From Mageeibacillus sp. UBA3781 (lineage in GTDB: Bacteria; Bacillota; Clostridia; Saccharofermentanales; Saccharofermentanaceae), in the NCBI GenBank assembly GCA_002368805.1, contig DFFH01000036.1, positions 1 through 13,825 on the forward strand: a stretch of 13,825 bases of DNA, in the 5' to 3' direction. How positions within the stretch are numbered: position 1 is the first letter of the stretch; each line of letters opens with the position of its first letter. A model generated the notes under the pieces. The model made no database searches. It was given only the letters and a program-made list of their open reading frames with translations, and was not told the DNA's origin. Both the position numbers and the translations under genes were made by a program. Positions 1 to 7,029 of the stretch are shown one piece after another.

Positions 1-345
1 TTGATCGCAGGAACGATCGCTCCGATCTTTGCCCCTCTGGGATTCGGAGACTGGCGCTTCTCCACTGCCCTGATCACCGGATTCATGGCCAAGGAAAGTG
101 TCGTATCCACGCTGAATGTCCTCACAGGCAGCGACGCCATTGTGCAGACTCTCTTATCTCCTTTGGCTGCCATGAGTATCCTGGTCTTCTGCCTTCTGTA
201 CACTCCGTGTGTCGCAGCAGTCGCCTCTGTCCGTCGGGAGCTTGGTGCCAAGTGGGCCACGATCGTCGTTATCTCTCAGTGTGCCGTTGCCTGGATCGCC
301 GCTTTCGGCATATATCAGATCGGAATGCTCGTAGGACTGGGCTGA
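1..345 (+). CDS. feoB: Ferrous iron transport protein B, C-terminal part (5' truncated by window)
   Basis: FeoB is the inner-membrane Fe(II) permease with an N-terminal GTPase domain; only the last 114 codons lie here. Visible are the conserved GFGDWR segment followed by ALITGFMAKESVVSTL (about residues 14-38 of the fragment), which is characteristic of the FeoB gate/core membrane region. Further on, a hydrophobic helix runs into LYTPCVAAVASVRRELGAKW, another strongly conserved FeoB C-terminal block with the membrane Cys. A last helix (WIAAFGIYQIGMLVGLG) ends the protein. The TTG at base 1 is best read as an internal Leu codon, since the G domain must lie to the left. No FeoC-like cysteine-rich tail follows. 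The stop at 343-345 is followed by a gene-free stretch, so feoB is the last gene of its transcript. Confidence 0.93.
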   Translation: MIAGTIAPIFAPLGFGDWRFSTALITGFMAKESVVSTLNVLTGSDAIVQTLLSPLAAMSILVFCLLYTPCVAAVASVRRELGAKWATIVVISQCAVAWIAAFGIYQIGMLVGLG

Positions 346-762
346 TTTTTCCTTAATATCATATTCATGGTCTTTTTATTAACTTTCCGCACATAGTACA
401 GGAAGACGCGAAACGAAAAAAAACAGATCCCGTCGAAAGATATCGGCGGGATCTCGTTTCGAAAAAATTTCCTGCATCAAAAGTGTGTCGATAATAATGC
501 AAGAAGTTGTCAACAAGCGTGGGGGGCTAGAGTCGTGTGCGTCAGAAAGATGGCAAACTTTCTCTAACGGAGGCATTGGGGTTGTCTGTTCACACCGCCC
601 CCTACTTAATTATATTTTATGTATTTCTTGAAAAATCGATACCAAATCTTTGCACTTTATGTCATAATAATGGTGTAAGTTTATTACATCGCAAAAGTGC
701 CGGCGGAAGGGGTTGCCGCCGTATATTCAGGCAGTTTCCACTGCTTATTTCAGGAGGCTTTT
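346..762. other. Gene-free stretch between feoB and the AraC-family gene
   Basis: This 417-bp stretch has no convincing coding sequence: the short open frames lack ribosome binding sites and recognisable products. It holds the hairpin listed at 426-453. A second inverted repeat has arms AGAAAG at 544-549 and CTTTCT at 558-563. A G-run (521-526) could pair with a C-run (598-602) and enclose that second repeat. A GC-rich inverted repeat has arms CGGCGG at 701-706 and CCGCCG at 716-721, just before the AraC start. The part from about 603 to 690 is AT-rich and should carry the AraC-operon promoter, but no hexamer pair is convincing: TTGTCT 582-587 with CTTAAT 605-610 and TTGCAC 650-655 with TGTAAG 674-679 are the best weak matches. 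Short near-repeats are ATAATAATG at 491-499 and 664-672, and CATC(GC)AAAAGTG at 475-485 and 687-699. Confidence 0.6.
409..461. terminator. Strong hairpin, probable intrinsic terminator (best U-tract on minus strand)
   Basis: Bases 426-436 pair with 443-453 to form an 11-bp stem (one G-T pair) with a 6-base loop (437-442). Outside it, CGAAACGA (409-416) is exactly complementary to TCGTTTCG (454-461). On the minus strand the stem is followed by TG and then eight T (423-416), a textbook intrinsic terminator. On the plus strand, downstream of feoB, only the weaker TCGTTTCG follows. It sits 80 bases after the feoB stop, so ending feoB transcription is the simplest role. The strong minus-strand U-tract has no evident minus-strand gene to serve, which is odd. 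Confidence 0.7.
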
Positions 763-1638
763 ATGGATCAGGATGTTAATAAAGAACTACAGAGACTTCT
801 TTTTATGCAGCGTGAGCGCCTGATGGTCCGCTCCTCATATGAACATGAATTCGACTTTTACGATCTGGTCGCGACCGGACAGCTCGAGGAAGTTATGCGG
901 CAGGTCAGAGAATACCATATTTCCGAGCTTCGCGGTGTAGGCATGCTCTCCCCTGACAGGCTTCGGAATGTCAGATACCATCTCATTATTAGTATTGCCA
1001 TGATCGCCCGCTACTGCATCAACTACGGTATGGATGTCGAGACATCCTATTCTCTTTCCGATATCTATATTCAGCAGTGCGATGCCGCGACATCCACCGC
1101 ACAGCTTGATTCTATCCAGCAGAAGTGTATCGAGGACTACTGCACCAGAATGAGAGCGCTGCGTCTCGACAATATCTTCAGTAAGCACGTCGTCCGCGCC
1201 ATCGAATACATCTACAGTCACCTTCAGGACCGTATCCTGGTCCCGGATCTTTCCGAATACCTCGGATTAAATGACGCCTACTTCTCGAAGCTCTTTAAGA
1301 AAGAGACCGGCGTTTCCGTCAGCGACTTTATCCGTCTGAAGAAGATCGATGCCGCCAAGCACATGCTGAAGCACTCGGACTATTCGTGTCTCAGCATCTC
1401 GCAGTTCCTGTCTTTTTCTACCCAGAGCCATTTTATCCAGGCCTTTAAGAAACAGACCGGACTTACGCCGGAAGAGTATCGGAAAGACTACTTCCACAAG
1501 GCTTTCCCGAAAGATGCGAAAACGAAGCAGGATGCCTTCCTTCCTATCGAGCATACCGAGGAAGAGCTCGCGAAGCTTCTCGAAGAGGCGAAAAAGAAGA
1601 ATCTCGCCACGACGCCTCGGGCAAATACGGAGGAATAA
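763..1638 (+). CDS. AraC-family transcriptional regulator
   Basis: A 291-residue cytoplasmic DNA-binding protein. Residues about 145-242 form the two-helix-turn-helix AraC domain: VPDLSEYLGLNDAYFSKLFK is the first HTH, LSISQFLSFSTQSHFIQAFK the second, and TGLTPEEYRKDYF is the conserved end. Residues about 25-140 are a helical region with LRNVRYHLIISIAMIARY and a YSLSDIYIQ segment, as seen in many clostridial AraC proteins; it resembles no sugar-binding cupin. A charged 49-residue tail follows the HTH domain. The start is ATG 763, with AGGAGG at 752-757 five bases upstream; an in-frame GTG at 697 has no such site and lies in a GC-rich inverted repeat. The gene ends 5 bp before the first glycosyltransferase, whose binding site lies inside the last AraC codons. 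It therefore probably controls these genes, and possibly itself. The effector is unknown. Confidence 0.93.
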   Translation: MDQDVNKELQRLLFMQRERLMVRSSYEHEFDFYDLVATGQLEEVMRQVREYHISELRGVGMLSPDRLRNVRYHLIISIAMIARYCINYGMDVETSYSLSDIYIQQCDAATSTAQLDSIQQKCIEDYCTRMRALRLDNIFSKHVVRAIEYIYSHLQDRILVPDLSEYLGLNDAYFSKLFKKETGVSVSDFIRLKKIDAAKHMLKHSDYSCLSISQFLSFSTQSHFIQAFKKQTGLTPEEYRKDYFHKAFPKDAKTKQDAFLPIEHTEEELAKLLEEAKKKNLATTPRANTEE

Positions 1639-1643
1639 CAGAT

Positions 1644-3500
1644 ATGTCGGGGATGATTCTGTTTTTGACCTCTTTTGTCAGTGTATCTTTTCTTTTGCTT
1701 CCGAAGGGGACCGAGCTTCTTTTTGTTCTTATGGCCGTGATCCTCTTTGCTTTGGCTAAGAATAAGATCCCCGTATCCTCGCTGAACAGCATTCAGAAGA
1801 AGCCTCTGATCCGCTCGATCGCGCTCTCCGGACTTCTGGTCATCTACTTTATCATCAACTGTTATGGAAGATATGAGAATATGAACATCATGCTCGCCAT
1901 GATCGTCGGCATCGTATTCCTTCTTCTGTCGATCCCGCTCACCTTAAGGATCGGTTCGAAAGAAGCGGATCTGCCGGAGCTTTCTCCGAAAGAGGAAGAA
2001 AAGAATGCCGCATCACTGATCTTCTCACTGGCAGTGGGATTTATCACCGTGCTGATCCTTTCTCAGTCATCTCCGCTTTATCCTTGCAACAACTGGTCAG
2101 ATGCCAACTGTTTCCTCACTCTCGGAAGAACTCCTCTTCACGGCAGAAAGATGTATAGCGAAGTCTTTGACCATAAAGGGCCTCTCCTTTACCTCATCCA
2201 CACCGTCTCCGCCTTGATCTCCCCGGATTCCTTCCTCGGAATGTATATCATCCAGTCACTCTTCTGCGCCATGACGCACCGCTTCATGGTAAAGACCGCC
2301 GGACTTTTCACTAAGAAAGACCGCACGGTATATCTTCTTTCTATTCCCGCATTATTCCTTCTCTTCTCATCGAATGCATATTTCTATGGCGACTCGACGG
2401 AAGAACTTCTTCTCCCGTTTGTGATCGCCGGCATCTATGTCATCTTCAAGTCATTCCGGAAAGAAGAAGATCTTTCCAAAAAGGATATGCTCATTCTCGG
2501 ATCCGGAGCGGCCTTTGCCTTCTGGATCAAGTTCACACTCTGCGGTTTCTGGATCGGAGCGATCCTCTATATGGTTTTCCGCCTTCTCCGAAGACATGAG
2601 GGAAAGAAACTTCTTAAATATGCGCTGTGGTTCTGCGTACCCTGTATTGCCATCTCGGTACCGATCCTCATTCTCCTTGCCGCCACATCGACATTAAGTG
2701 ACATGTTCACCGTATATTTCTATAACAACATGTTCAGTTATCAGAGCTTAAACGGCGGCATCCCGATCTTCGGCAAACTCCCTTACTCCTTGATCCTCAC
2801 GATCATGAAGCTCGACACCAATCACGTCATGGCGGCGCTTATTGTCTCCGCGATCTTCTATCTGAGTTCTCTGAAGGACAAGCGCTACATCACCTTCTAT
2901 TCGGTCACATTCGTAACGACAGCATTCTTCGTATTCTTCGGCGACTCCCAGATGTTCTACTACATCTTCGGACTTGCCGGATTTGCACTTCCGGGCATCA
3001 TCCCATGGATCCTTCTTGTCCGCCGTGCGCTGGCTCCGAAGGATTCAAGACGGCTTCTTACCGTCATCTCCGCAGCCGCGCTTCTTTCTTGCTGTATCTA
3101 TGCCTTCTCCGCATCCTGTGCAACATTCGAGATCTTTACCAAAAGGTCAGATCTCCCGTCTTACAAGTTTGCGGAGTATATGGATACCTCCGAGAATGTC
3201 TCTATCCTGAATTTCGACTTCCCGGACAGCGGCTTTTATTCCGCTTCCGGCTCCGTTCCCACAGAGAAATACTACTGCAAGTATAATCTGGATGATGTTC
3301 TCCCGGAGATCATGAGCAGCCGCATCCGGGCAATCGCCGAGCGCCGCGTGGAGTATGTTATCACGAGGAACCACGTATATAACTTCAAGAATTATGATCT
3401 GATCGCCTCGGCAGATCTCACCGAGATCGACTTCGATGGCGAGGTCGGCACCGACACTTACTTCCTTTACAGGCGCAACGAAGGAGAAAACCATGGATAA
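1644..3500 (+). CDS. GT39/ArnT-like multi-pass membrane glycosyltransferase (first of two)
   Basis: A 618-residue integral membrane protein with about a dozen hydrophobic segments and a soluble C-terminal part (about 495-618), probably extracytoplasmic. The family signature is an acidic SDANCF at about 152-157, then GRTPLHGRKMYSEVFDHKGP ending at residue 180. The D...G..P..G..Y...FDHKGPL pattern is typical of GT39/PMT-like GT-C enzymes, where the first-loop Asp (here D153) is the likely catalytic or metal-binding residue. Such enzymes move a sugar from a polyprenyl-phosphate donor onto a lipid, polymer or protein outside the membrane. Residues 1-145 add four or more helices before the signature, more than in its neighbour. 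The start ATG 1644 has GGAGGA at 1629-1634. It overlaps the next gene by 8 bp. Donor and acceptor cannot be read from sequence; a ligase or polymerase-like role is possible. Confidence 0.75.
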   Translation: MSGMILFLTSFVSVSFLLLPKGTELLFVLMAVILFALAKNKIPVSSLNSIQKKPLIRSIALSGLLVIYFIINCYGRYENMNIMLAMIVGIVFLLLSIPLTLRIGSKEADLPELSPKEEEKNAASLIFSLAVGFITVLILSQSSPLYPCNNWSDANCFLTLGRTPLHGRKMYSEVFDHKGPLLYLIHTVSALISPDSFLGMYIIQSLFCAMTHRFMVKTAGLFTKKDRTVYLLSIPALFLLFSSNAYFYGDSTEELLLPFVIAGIYVIFKSFRKEEDLSKKDMLILGSGAAFAFWIKFTLCGFWIGAILYMVFRLLRRHEGKKLLKYALWFCVPCIAISVPILILLAATSTLSDMFTVYFYNNMFSYQSLNGGIPIFGKLPYSLILTIMKLDTNHVMAALIVSAIFYLSSLKDKRYITFYSVTFVTTAFFVFFGDSQMFYYIFGLAGFALPGIIPWILLVRRALAPKDSRRLLTVISAAALLSCCIYAFSASCATFEIFTKRSDLPSYKFAEYMDTSENVSILNFDFPDSGFYSASGSVPTEKYYCKYNLDDVLPEIMSSRIRAIAERRVEYVITRNHVYNFKNYDLIASADLTEIDFDGEVGTDTYFLYRRNEGENHG

Positions 3501-5049
3501 AACTTCGATGAATAATAAGTCTCACGATCGTTTTACCCTCCTTCTCATCGCAGTTTCCTCGATCCTTCTGACATCCTTTGTCTGTCCTTACGCACCCTGG
3601 TTCCGTTACTGCTTCGAGACAGATGAAACCGTTTACCGCATCCTCTCTCTCGGCTGGATCCGCGGCAAGCTCCCCTACCGCGACCTTTTCGATCACAAGG
3701 GGCCTCTCTCGTATGTCTTCTATGCGCTCGGACTTCTTCTGTCCGGTGGGAAGAACTGGGGCATGTGGATTATTTTCTGCATCGTCAATGCGGTGACATT
3801 CACCACGATGTATAGGATCTTCCGGCTGAAGTTTAATGAGAACATATCTCTTCTTTCGTCCGCAAGCCTTATCTTTCTCCTTACGTTCTTTAAGGACTCT
3901 CTGTTCGGGTCTTCTTCCCGTCCGGAGAATATCATCACGATGTTTCTGATGCTGTCGTCCTATACCTTTGTAAAAGCACTTCTACGCTTCTCCGGGCTGG
4001 AACCGGATGATAGAAGATCCAGGTCCTCTTTCGTCTTCACCAAGAGCGAGATGCTCCTTATCGGCCTTTACTGCGGCTGCGTCTTCCTGATCAAGTTTAA
4101 TGTCTGCGTATTTTATCTGACCTTTATCGGCTCATATTTCATCTGGCTTATGGTCAAGGCCCGCTGGCGCGAGTTCTTCTCCCGTGTGGGGCTCTTCCTT
4201 TCCGGACTTATTTCCGTAACAGCGCTTTTCTGTATTTATTACTATGTCCGGGGCGGTCTGTCGGATATGCTCAACACCTATTTTCTATTCAATATCCGAT
4301 CAGGCTTGTCCGGCAAATGGCGTCTTCACATCTTCCAGCCTCCGATTCCCTTTACCACCCAGGCAGTCACCCTGTTTCTTATTCTCTGTTCCGCTGCTGT
4401 GATCTATATAACCTTGAAGAGCGCATCCGGAAAGAAACTTCAGTTTATCGTCTGTTTTATTTGTGGCGCGGTCTGCTATTTTTTCATCACGCTCCCGGAG
4501 ATCTACTACTACTCTTTTATTGTTCTGCTGCCGCTATACATGGTAGGGATCCCCTTCCTCATCGATCTTCTGACGGCACGGAGAACGCTCCGTCTTTCGA
4601 AGGCGAAGATCAGCACTTTGTTTGTGATACCTGTTCTTCTTTCGTTCCTGGTCAATTTCATTGCGATCCCGTCTGTACCGAGGCAGCCGACAGAATTCGA
4701 AACGAAGATGGAAGAGTTTTCCCGATCCCATCCGAAAGCGACATACATCTTCTTCATGAGCAATACCTTTGCATCCCCGATGTTCTATGACCTGACCTCG
4801 GAGGTTCCGGATTTCCGCTACTTCTATATCCCGTTAAGAGCCACCGCGAAGATGGAGAACGAGCATCTCAAGTCGATCGCGAAAGGACAGCCGGATGTTA
4901 TCGTCATACAGAATGCCAAAGACCAGAATCAGGAGGTCATGCAGACTTTCTATGACTTTTTCGAGAAATACGGATACGAGTATTACCTCGAAGGTGACGG
5001 ATACAAGTATGGTTCCAATTATCTGATCTATACGAAAAAGAACCCGTAA
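3493..5049 (+). CDS. GT39/ArnT-like multi-pass membrane glycosyltransferase (second of two)
   Basis: A 518-residue polytopic membrane protein related to the preceding gene. Its signature comes early: TDETVY at 43-48, then GKLPYRDLFDHKGPLSYVFY at 58-77, and a positive/hydrophobic LIKFNVCVFY at 199-208 that matches WIKFTLCGFW in its neighbour. LSDMLNTYF (257-265) matches LSDMFTVYF there. Residues about 393-518 form a soluble tail without a domain I recognise. D44 is the likely first-loop catalytic Asp by analogy with GT-C enzymes. The start is ATG 3493, with AAGGAG at 3481-3486; its first 8 bases overlap the upstream gene's end (stop at 3498-3500), implying translational coupling. An in-frame upstream start at 3436 would overlap far more and lacks a binding site. 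Probable role: transfer of a sugar from a lipid carrier to a surface glycan. Acceptor unknown. Confidence 0.75.
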   Translation: MDKTSMNNKSHDRFTLLLIAVSSILLTSFVCPYAPWFRYCFETDETVYRILSLGWIRGKLPYRDLFDHKGPLSYVFYALGLLLSGGKNWGMWIIFCIVNAVTFTTMYRIFRLKFNENISLLSSASLIFLLTFFKDSLFGSSSRPENIITMFLMLSSYTFVKALLRFSGLEPDDRRSRSSFVFTKSEMLLIGLYCGCVFLIKFNVCVFYLTFIGSYFIWLMVKARWREFFSRVGLFLSGLISVTALFCIYYYVRGGLSDMLNTYFLFNIRSGLSGKWRLHIFQPPIPFTTQAVTLFLILCSAAVIYITLKSASGKKLQFIVCFICGAVCYFFITLPEIYYYSFIVLLPLYMVGIPFLIDLLTARRTLRLSKAKISTLFVIPVLLSFLVNFIAIPSVPRQPTEFETKMEEFSRSHPKATYIFFMSNTFASPMFYDLTSEVPDFRYFYIPLRATAKMENEHLKSIAKGQPDVIVIQNAKDQNQEVMQTFYDFFEKYGYEYYLEGDGYKYGSNYLIYTKKNP

Positions 5050-5069
5050 GCGATACGCTTCGGGTTCTT
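5038..5069. terminator. Bidirectional intrinsic terminator between convergent genes
   Basis: AAGAACCCG (5038-5046) pairs exactly with CGGGTTCTT (5061-5069). The stem continues inside as AAGCG (5048-5052) with CGCTT (5056-5060) after a bulged T at 5047, leaving a 3-base loop. On the plus strand a moderate T-rich stretch follows (CTATACATTTT). On the minus strand the stem runs into TTT from 5037-5035, directly after the paired TT. The stop codon of the second glycosyltransferase (5047-5049) lies inside the hairpin. The position between two convergent genes fits a shared terminator. Confidence 0.85.
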
Positions 5070-5111
5070 CTATACATTTTCAATTTATTTCCGTCGGACT
5101 TGCCATAAGGA

Positions 5112-6824
5112 TCACTTCTTGGCAGTCTCGATCTCCTTGAGTGCTGCAGCGATCGCTTCTTCTGCTGTCATCTCGACGACTTCGGATCCGGCGCGGAGCT
5201 TATACTCGACCTTACCCTCAGCAGCCTTACGGCCTACTGTGATACGTACCGGGATACCGATCAGGTCGGCATCCTTAAACTTAACACCGGCACGCTCTTC
5301 TCTGTCATCGATCAGGACCTCGGCGCCCGCCTTCTCAAGTGCATCGTGGATCTCGCCTGCCATCTTCACGACAGCCTCATCCTGAGATGTGGTCGGAACA
5401 ACGATGACCTGATACGGAGCCACGGACATCGGCCAGATGATACCGTTCTCATCGTAGTGCTGCTCGATGATCGCGGCTAAGGTTCTGGAAACACCGATAC
5501 CATAGCAGCCCATGATCATGGAGTTCTCTTTACCATCCTTATCCAGGTAGACGCAGTGGAGTGCATCGGAATACTTAGTGCCGAGCTTGAAGATATGTCC
5601 TACCTCGATACCTCTGCACATGGACATCGGCTTACCGCACTTCGGACACGGATCACCTTCCACAGCGCCTCTTACATCCACGATACGGTCCGGAGTAAAG
5701 TCACGGCCGATATTCACGTTCTTGAAGTGGAAGTCAGTCTCATTTGCGCCTACGATGAAGTTTGTCATCGCAGCCACTTCGTAGTCAGCGATCACTTCGA
5801 TCTTTTCCTTCAGGCCGCAGGGACCGGCAAATCCGACAGCAGCGCCGGTAACACGCTCAACTTCTTCGAAGGAAGCAAGGTTCATCTCCGTCGCATCAAA
5901 GAGATTACCGAGCTTGGTCTCGTTGATCTCGCGGTCACCTCTGACCATAACAGCCACGATCTTACCGTCGATATTGTAAAGGATCGTCTTGGCAAAAGCA
6001 GTCGGCTCAGAGTGCATGAACTCCATGAGTTCTTCGATGGTCTTTACATGAGGTGTCTCGATCTTCTCCATAGGAAGCATCTCGAAATCCTTCGGAGCTT
6101 CAACCTTCGGGCACGGTGCTTTTTCCTCATTGGCAGCATAATCACATGCCGGGCAGTATGCGATCGCATCTTCACCTACCGCAGACTTGACCATGAACTC
6201 CTGGGAACCGGAACCACCCATCGCGCCGGAATCGGCATCTACGAGAATGTAGTCGAGGTCGCAGCGGTCGAAGATCTTGCAGTATGCCTCTTTCATGTTG
6301 AGATAGGACTTATCGAGACCTGCCTCATCAACGTCGAAGCTGTATGCATCCTTCATGACGAACTCACGGGAACGGACGACACCGAATCTCGGGCGCTTCT
6401 CGTCACGGTACTTATGCTGGATCTGATACAGGGTGACCGGAAGATTACGATAAGAACGGATCGTATCTCTTACCGCCTCTGTAAAAGGCTCCTCATGCGT
6501 CGGACCTAAGCAGAACTGACGTCCTCCTCTGTCCTTCAGACGGAACATCTCCGGGCCGAACTTCTCCCAGCGGCCGGAAGCCATATAGGTCTCTGCCGGA
6601 AGAACTGCCGGCATGATCAGTTCCTGAGCTCCTGCTCTATCCATCTCCTCTCGGACGATGGCTTCGACTTTCCGGTAGGCACGGTAGCCCATCGGCATAT
6701 AAGAATAGATGCCTGCAGCCGCCTTACGCATCAGGCCGGCACGGAGCATGAGCTGATGGCTCACGATCTCGGCATCAGATGGCACTTCTCTCTGAGTGGA
6801 CATGAAAAGCTTAGATACTCGCAT
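5112..6824 (-). CDS. proS: Prolyl-tRNA synthetase (bacterial type, with editing insertion)
   Basis: Charges tRNA-Pro with proline in the cytoplasm; class II synthetase. The 570 residues match the usual length of about 570 for the bacterial form with an INS editing domain. In order: N-terminal MRVSKLFMSTQREVPSDAEI; motif 1 region around IMPAVLPAE (70-78); GPTHEE (107-112); motif 2 in KYRDEKRPRFGVVRSREF (138-155); the YbaK-like insertion at about 220-400, with the FAKT lysine at 279 that is needed for hydrolysis of Ala-tRNA-Pro in this family; motif 3 GCYGIGVSRTLAA (439-451); and an anticodon-binding domain at about 470-570 including DDREERAGVKFKDAD. CxxC pairs at 224/227 and 393/396 flank the insertion. 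The start is ATG 6824, with GAGGA seven bases upstream (6832-6836), and the protein aligns from there; the open frame continues upstream to 6941 but runs through the promoter. Confidence 0.98.
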   Translation of the reverse strand: MRVSKLFMSTQREVPSDAEIVSHQLMLRAGLMRKAAAGIYSYMPMGYRAYRKVEAIVREEMDRAGAQELIMPAVLPAETYMASGRWEKFGPEMFRLKDRGGRQFCLGPTHEEPFTEAVRDTIRSYRNLPVTLYQIQHKYRDEKRPRFGVVRSREFVMKDAYSFDVDEAGLDKSYLNMKEAYCKIFDRCDLDYILVDADSGAMGGSGSQEFMVKSAVGEDAIAYCPACDYAANEEKAPCPKVEAPKDFEMLPMEKIETPHVKTIEELMEFMHSEPTAFAKTILYNIDGKIVAVMVRGDREINETKLGNLFDATEMNLASFEEVERVTGAAVGFAGPCGLKEKIEVIADYEVAAMTNFIVGANETDFHFKNVNIGRDFTPDRIVDVRGAVEGDPCPKCGKPMSMCRGIEVGHIFKLGTKYSDALHCVYLDKDGKENSMIMGCYGIGVSRTLAAIIEQHYDENGIIWPMSVAPYQVIVVPTTSQDEAVVKMAGEIHDALEKAGAEVLIDDREERAGVKFKDADLIGIPVRITVGRKAAEGKVEYKLRAGSEVVEMTAEEAIAAALKEIETAKK

Positions 6825-6842
6825 GATTGATTCCTCTTTCAT

Positions 6843-6858
6843 CGCGCATACGCGCATA
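6843..6858. repeat. Tandem duplicate of an 8-mer in the proS leader
   Basis: CGCGCATA occurs twice head to tail (6843-6850 and 6851-6858), between the predicted proS transcription start and its ribosome binding site. Each copy contains GCGC, so the leader RNA could form a small 4-bp GCGC/GCGC hairpin. Function unknown; it may be chance. Confidence 0.6.
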
Positions 6859-6879
6859 TATAAATAGATAGCACACAAA

Positions 6880-6908
6880 AGTATAATGATTTGCCGCAAA
6901 GATGTCAA
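6880..6908 (-). promoter_or_regulatory. Sigma-A promoter of proS
   Basis: Read on the minus strand, a perfect -35 TTGACA (6908-6903) is followed by exactly 17 bases and a -10 TATACT (6885-6880), five of six consensus matches. Transcription should start near 6873, leaving a leader of about 50 bases. That is too short for a T-box riboswitch, so no tRNA-sensing control is visible here. Confidence 0.9.
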
Positions 6909-6932
6909 TTTTACATCCTTCCGCATCGTTTT

Positions 6933-6985
6933 CCGGGGCATGCCGGGAGGGAGCCTTCGAGATATCCTCCCGTTTGTAGTAAAAT
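6933..6985 (+). promoter_or_regulatory. Palindrome, inverted repeat and weak promoter upstream of the redox operon
   Basis: GGCATGCC (6937-6944) is a perfect palindrome just upstream of the proS -35. It abuts a 7-bp inverted repeat, CGGGAGG (6944-6950) and CCTCCCG (6966-6972). Right after that lies a possible -10, TAAAAT (6980-6985), with only a poor -35 match TTCGAG (6956-6961) 18 bases before. The inverted repeat would cover the -35 region, where a repressor could bind; a weak terminator (TTTG follows the repeat) is the other reading. The inverted repeats are seen directly; the promoter and operator roles are inferred. Confidence 0.35.
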
Positions 6986-7029
6986 AGTCTTATGAGATGA
7001 AAACCGCATCATCCGGGAAGGAGGTTCCT

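Noticed and set aside
508..513. Minus-strand TTGACA as a promoter for a small RNA ending at the 426-453 hairpin
   Set aside because: No acceptable -10 lies 16-18 bases downstream on that strand; the nearest TATTAT is only 11 bases away.
379..576. Minus-strand 65-codon open frame in the gene-free stretch
   Set aside because: It reads straight through the terminator hairpin, has no ribosome binding site and no recognisable product.
589..602. CACACCGCCCC-like stretch resembling the conserved 3' end of 16S rRNA
   Set aside because: Only about 10 bases match and the flanking sequence is unlike 16S on both sides; no rRNA gene fragment is supported.
697..762. GTG at 697 as the start of the AraC gene
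   Set aside because: It adds 22 unlikely residues, lies next to a GC-rich inverted repeat, and lacks a ribosome binding site, while ATG 763 has AGGAGG at the right distance.
5556..6509. Long plus-strand open frame of 317 codons opposite proS
   Set aside because: It lies wholly inside proS on the other strand, has no family resemblance and no ribosome binding site; the proS frame is unmistakable.
6825..6941. N-terminal extension of ProRS using upstream starts
   Set aside because: The frame is open but contains the -35 and -10 of the proS promoter, and family members begin at the MRxS residue encoded at 6824.
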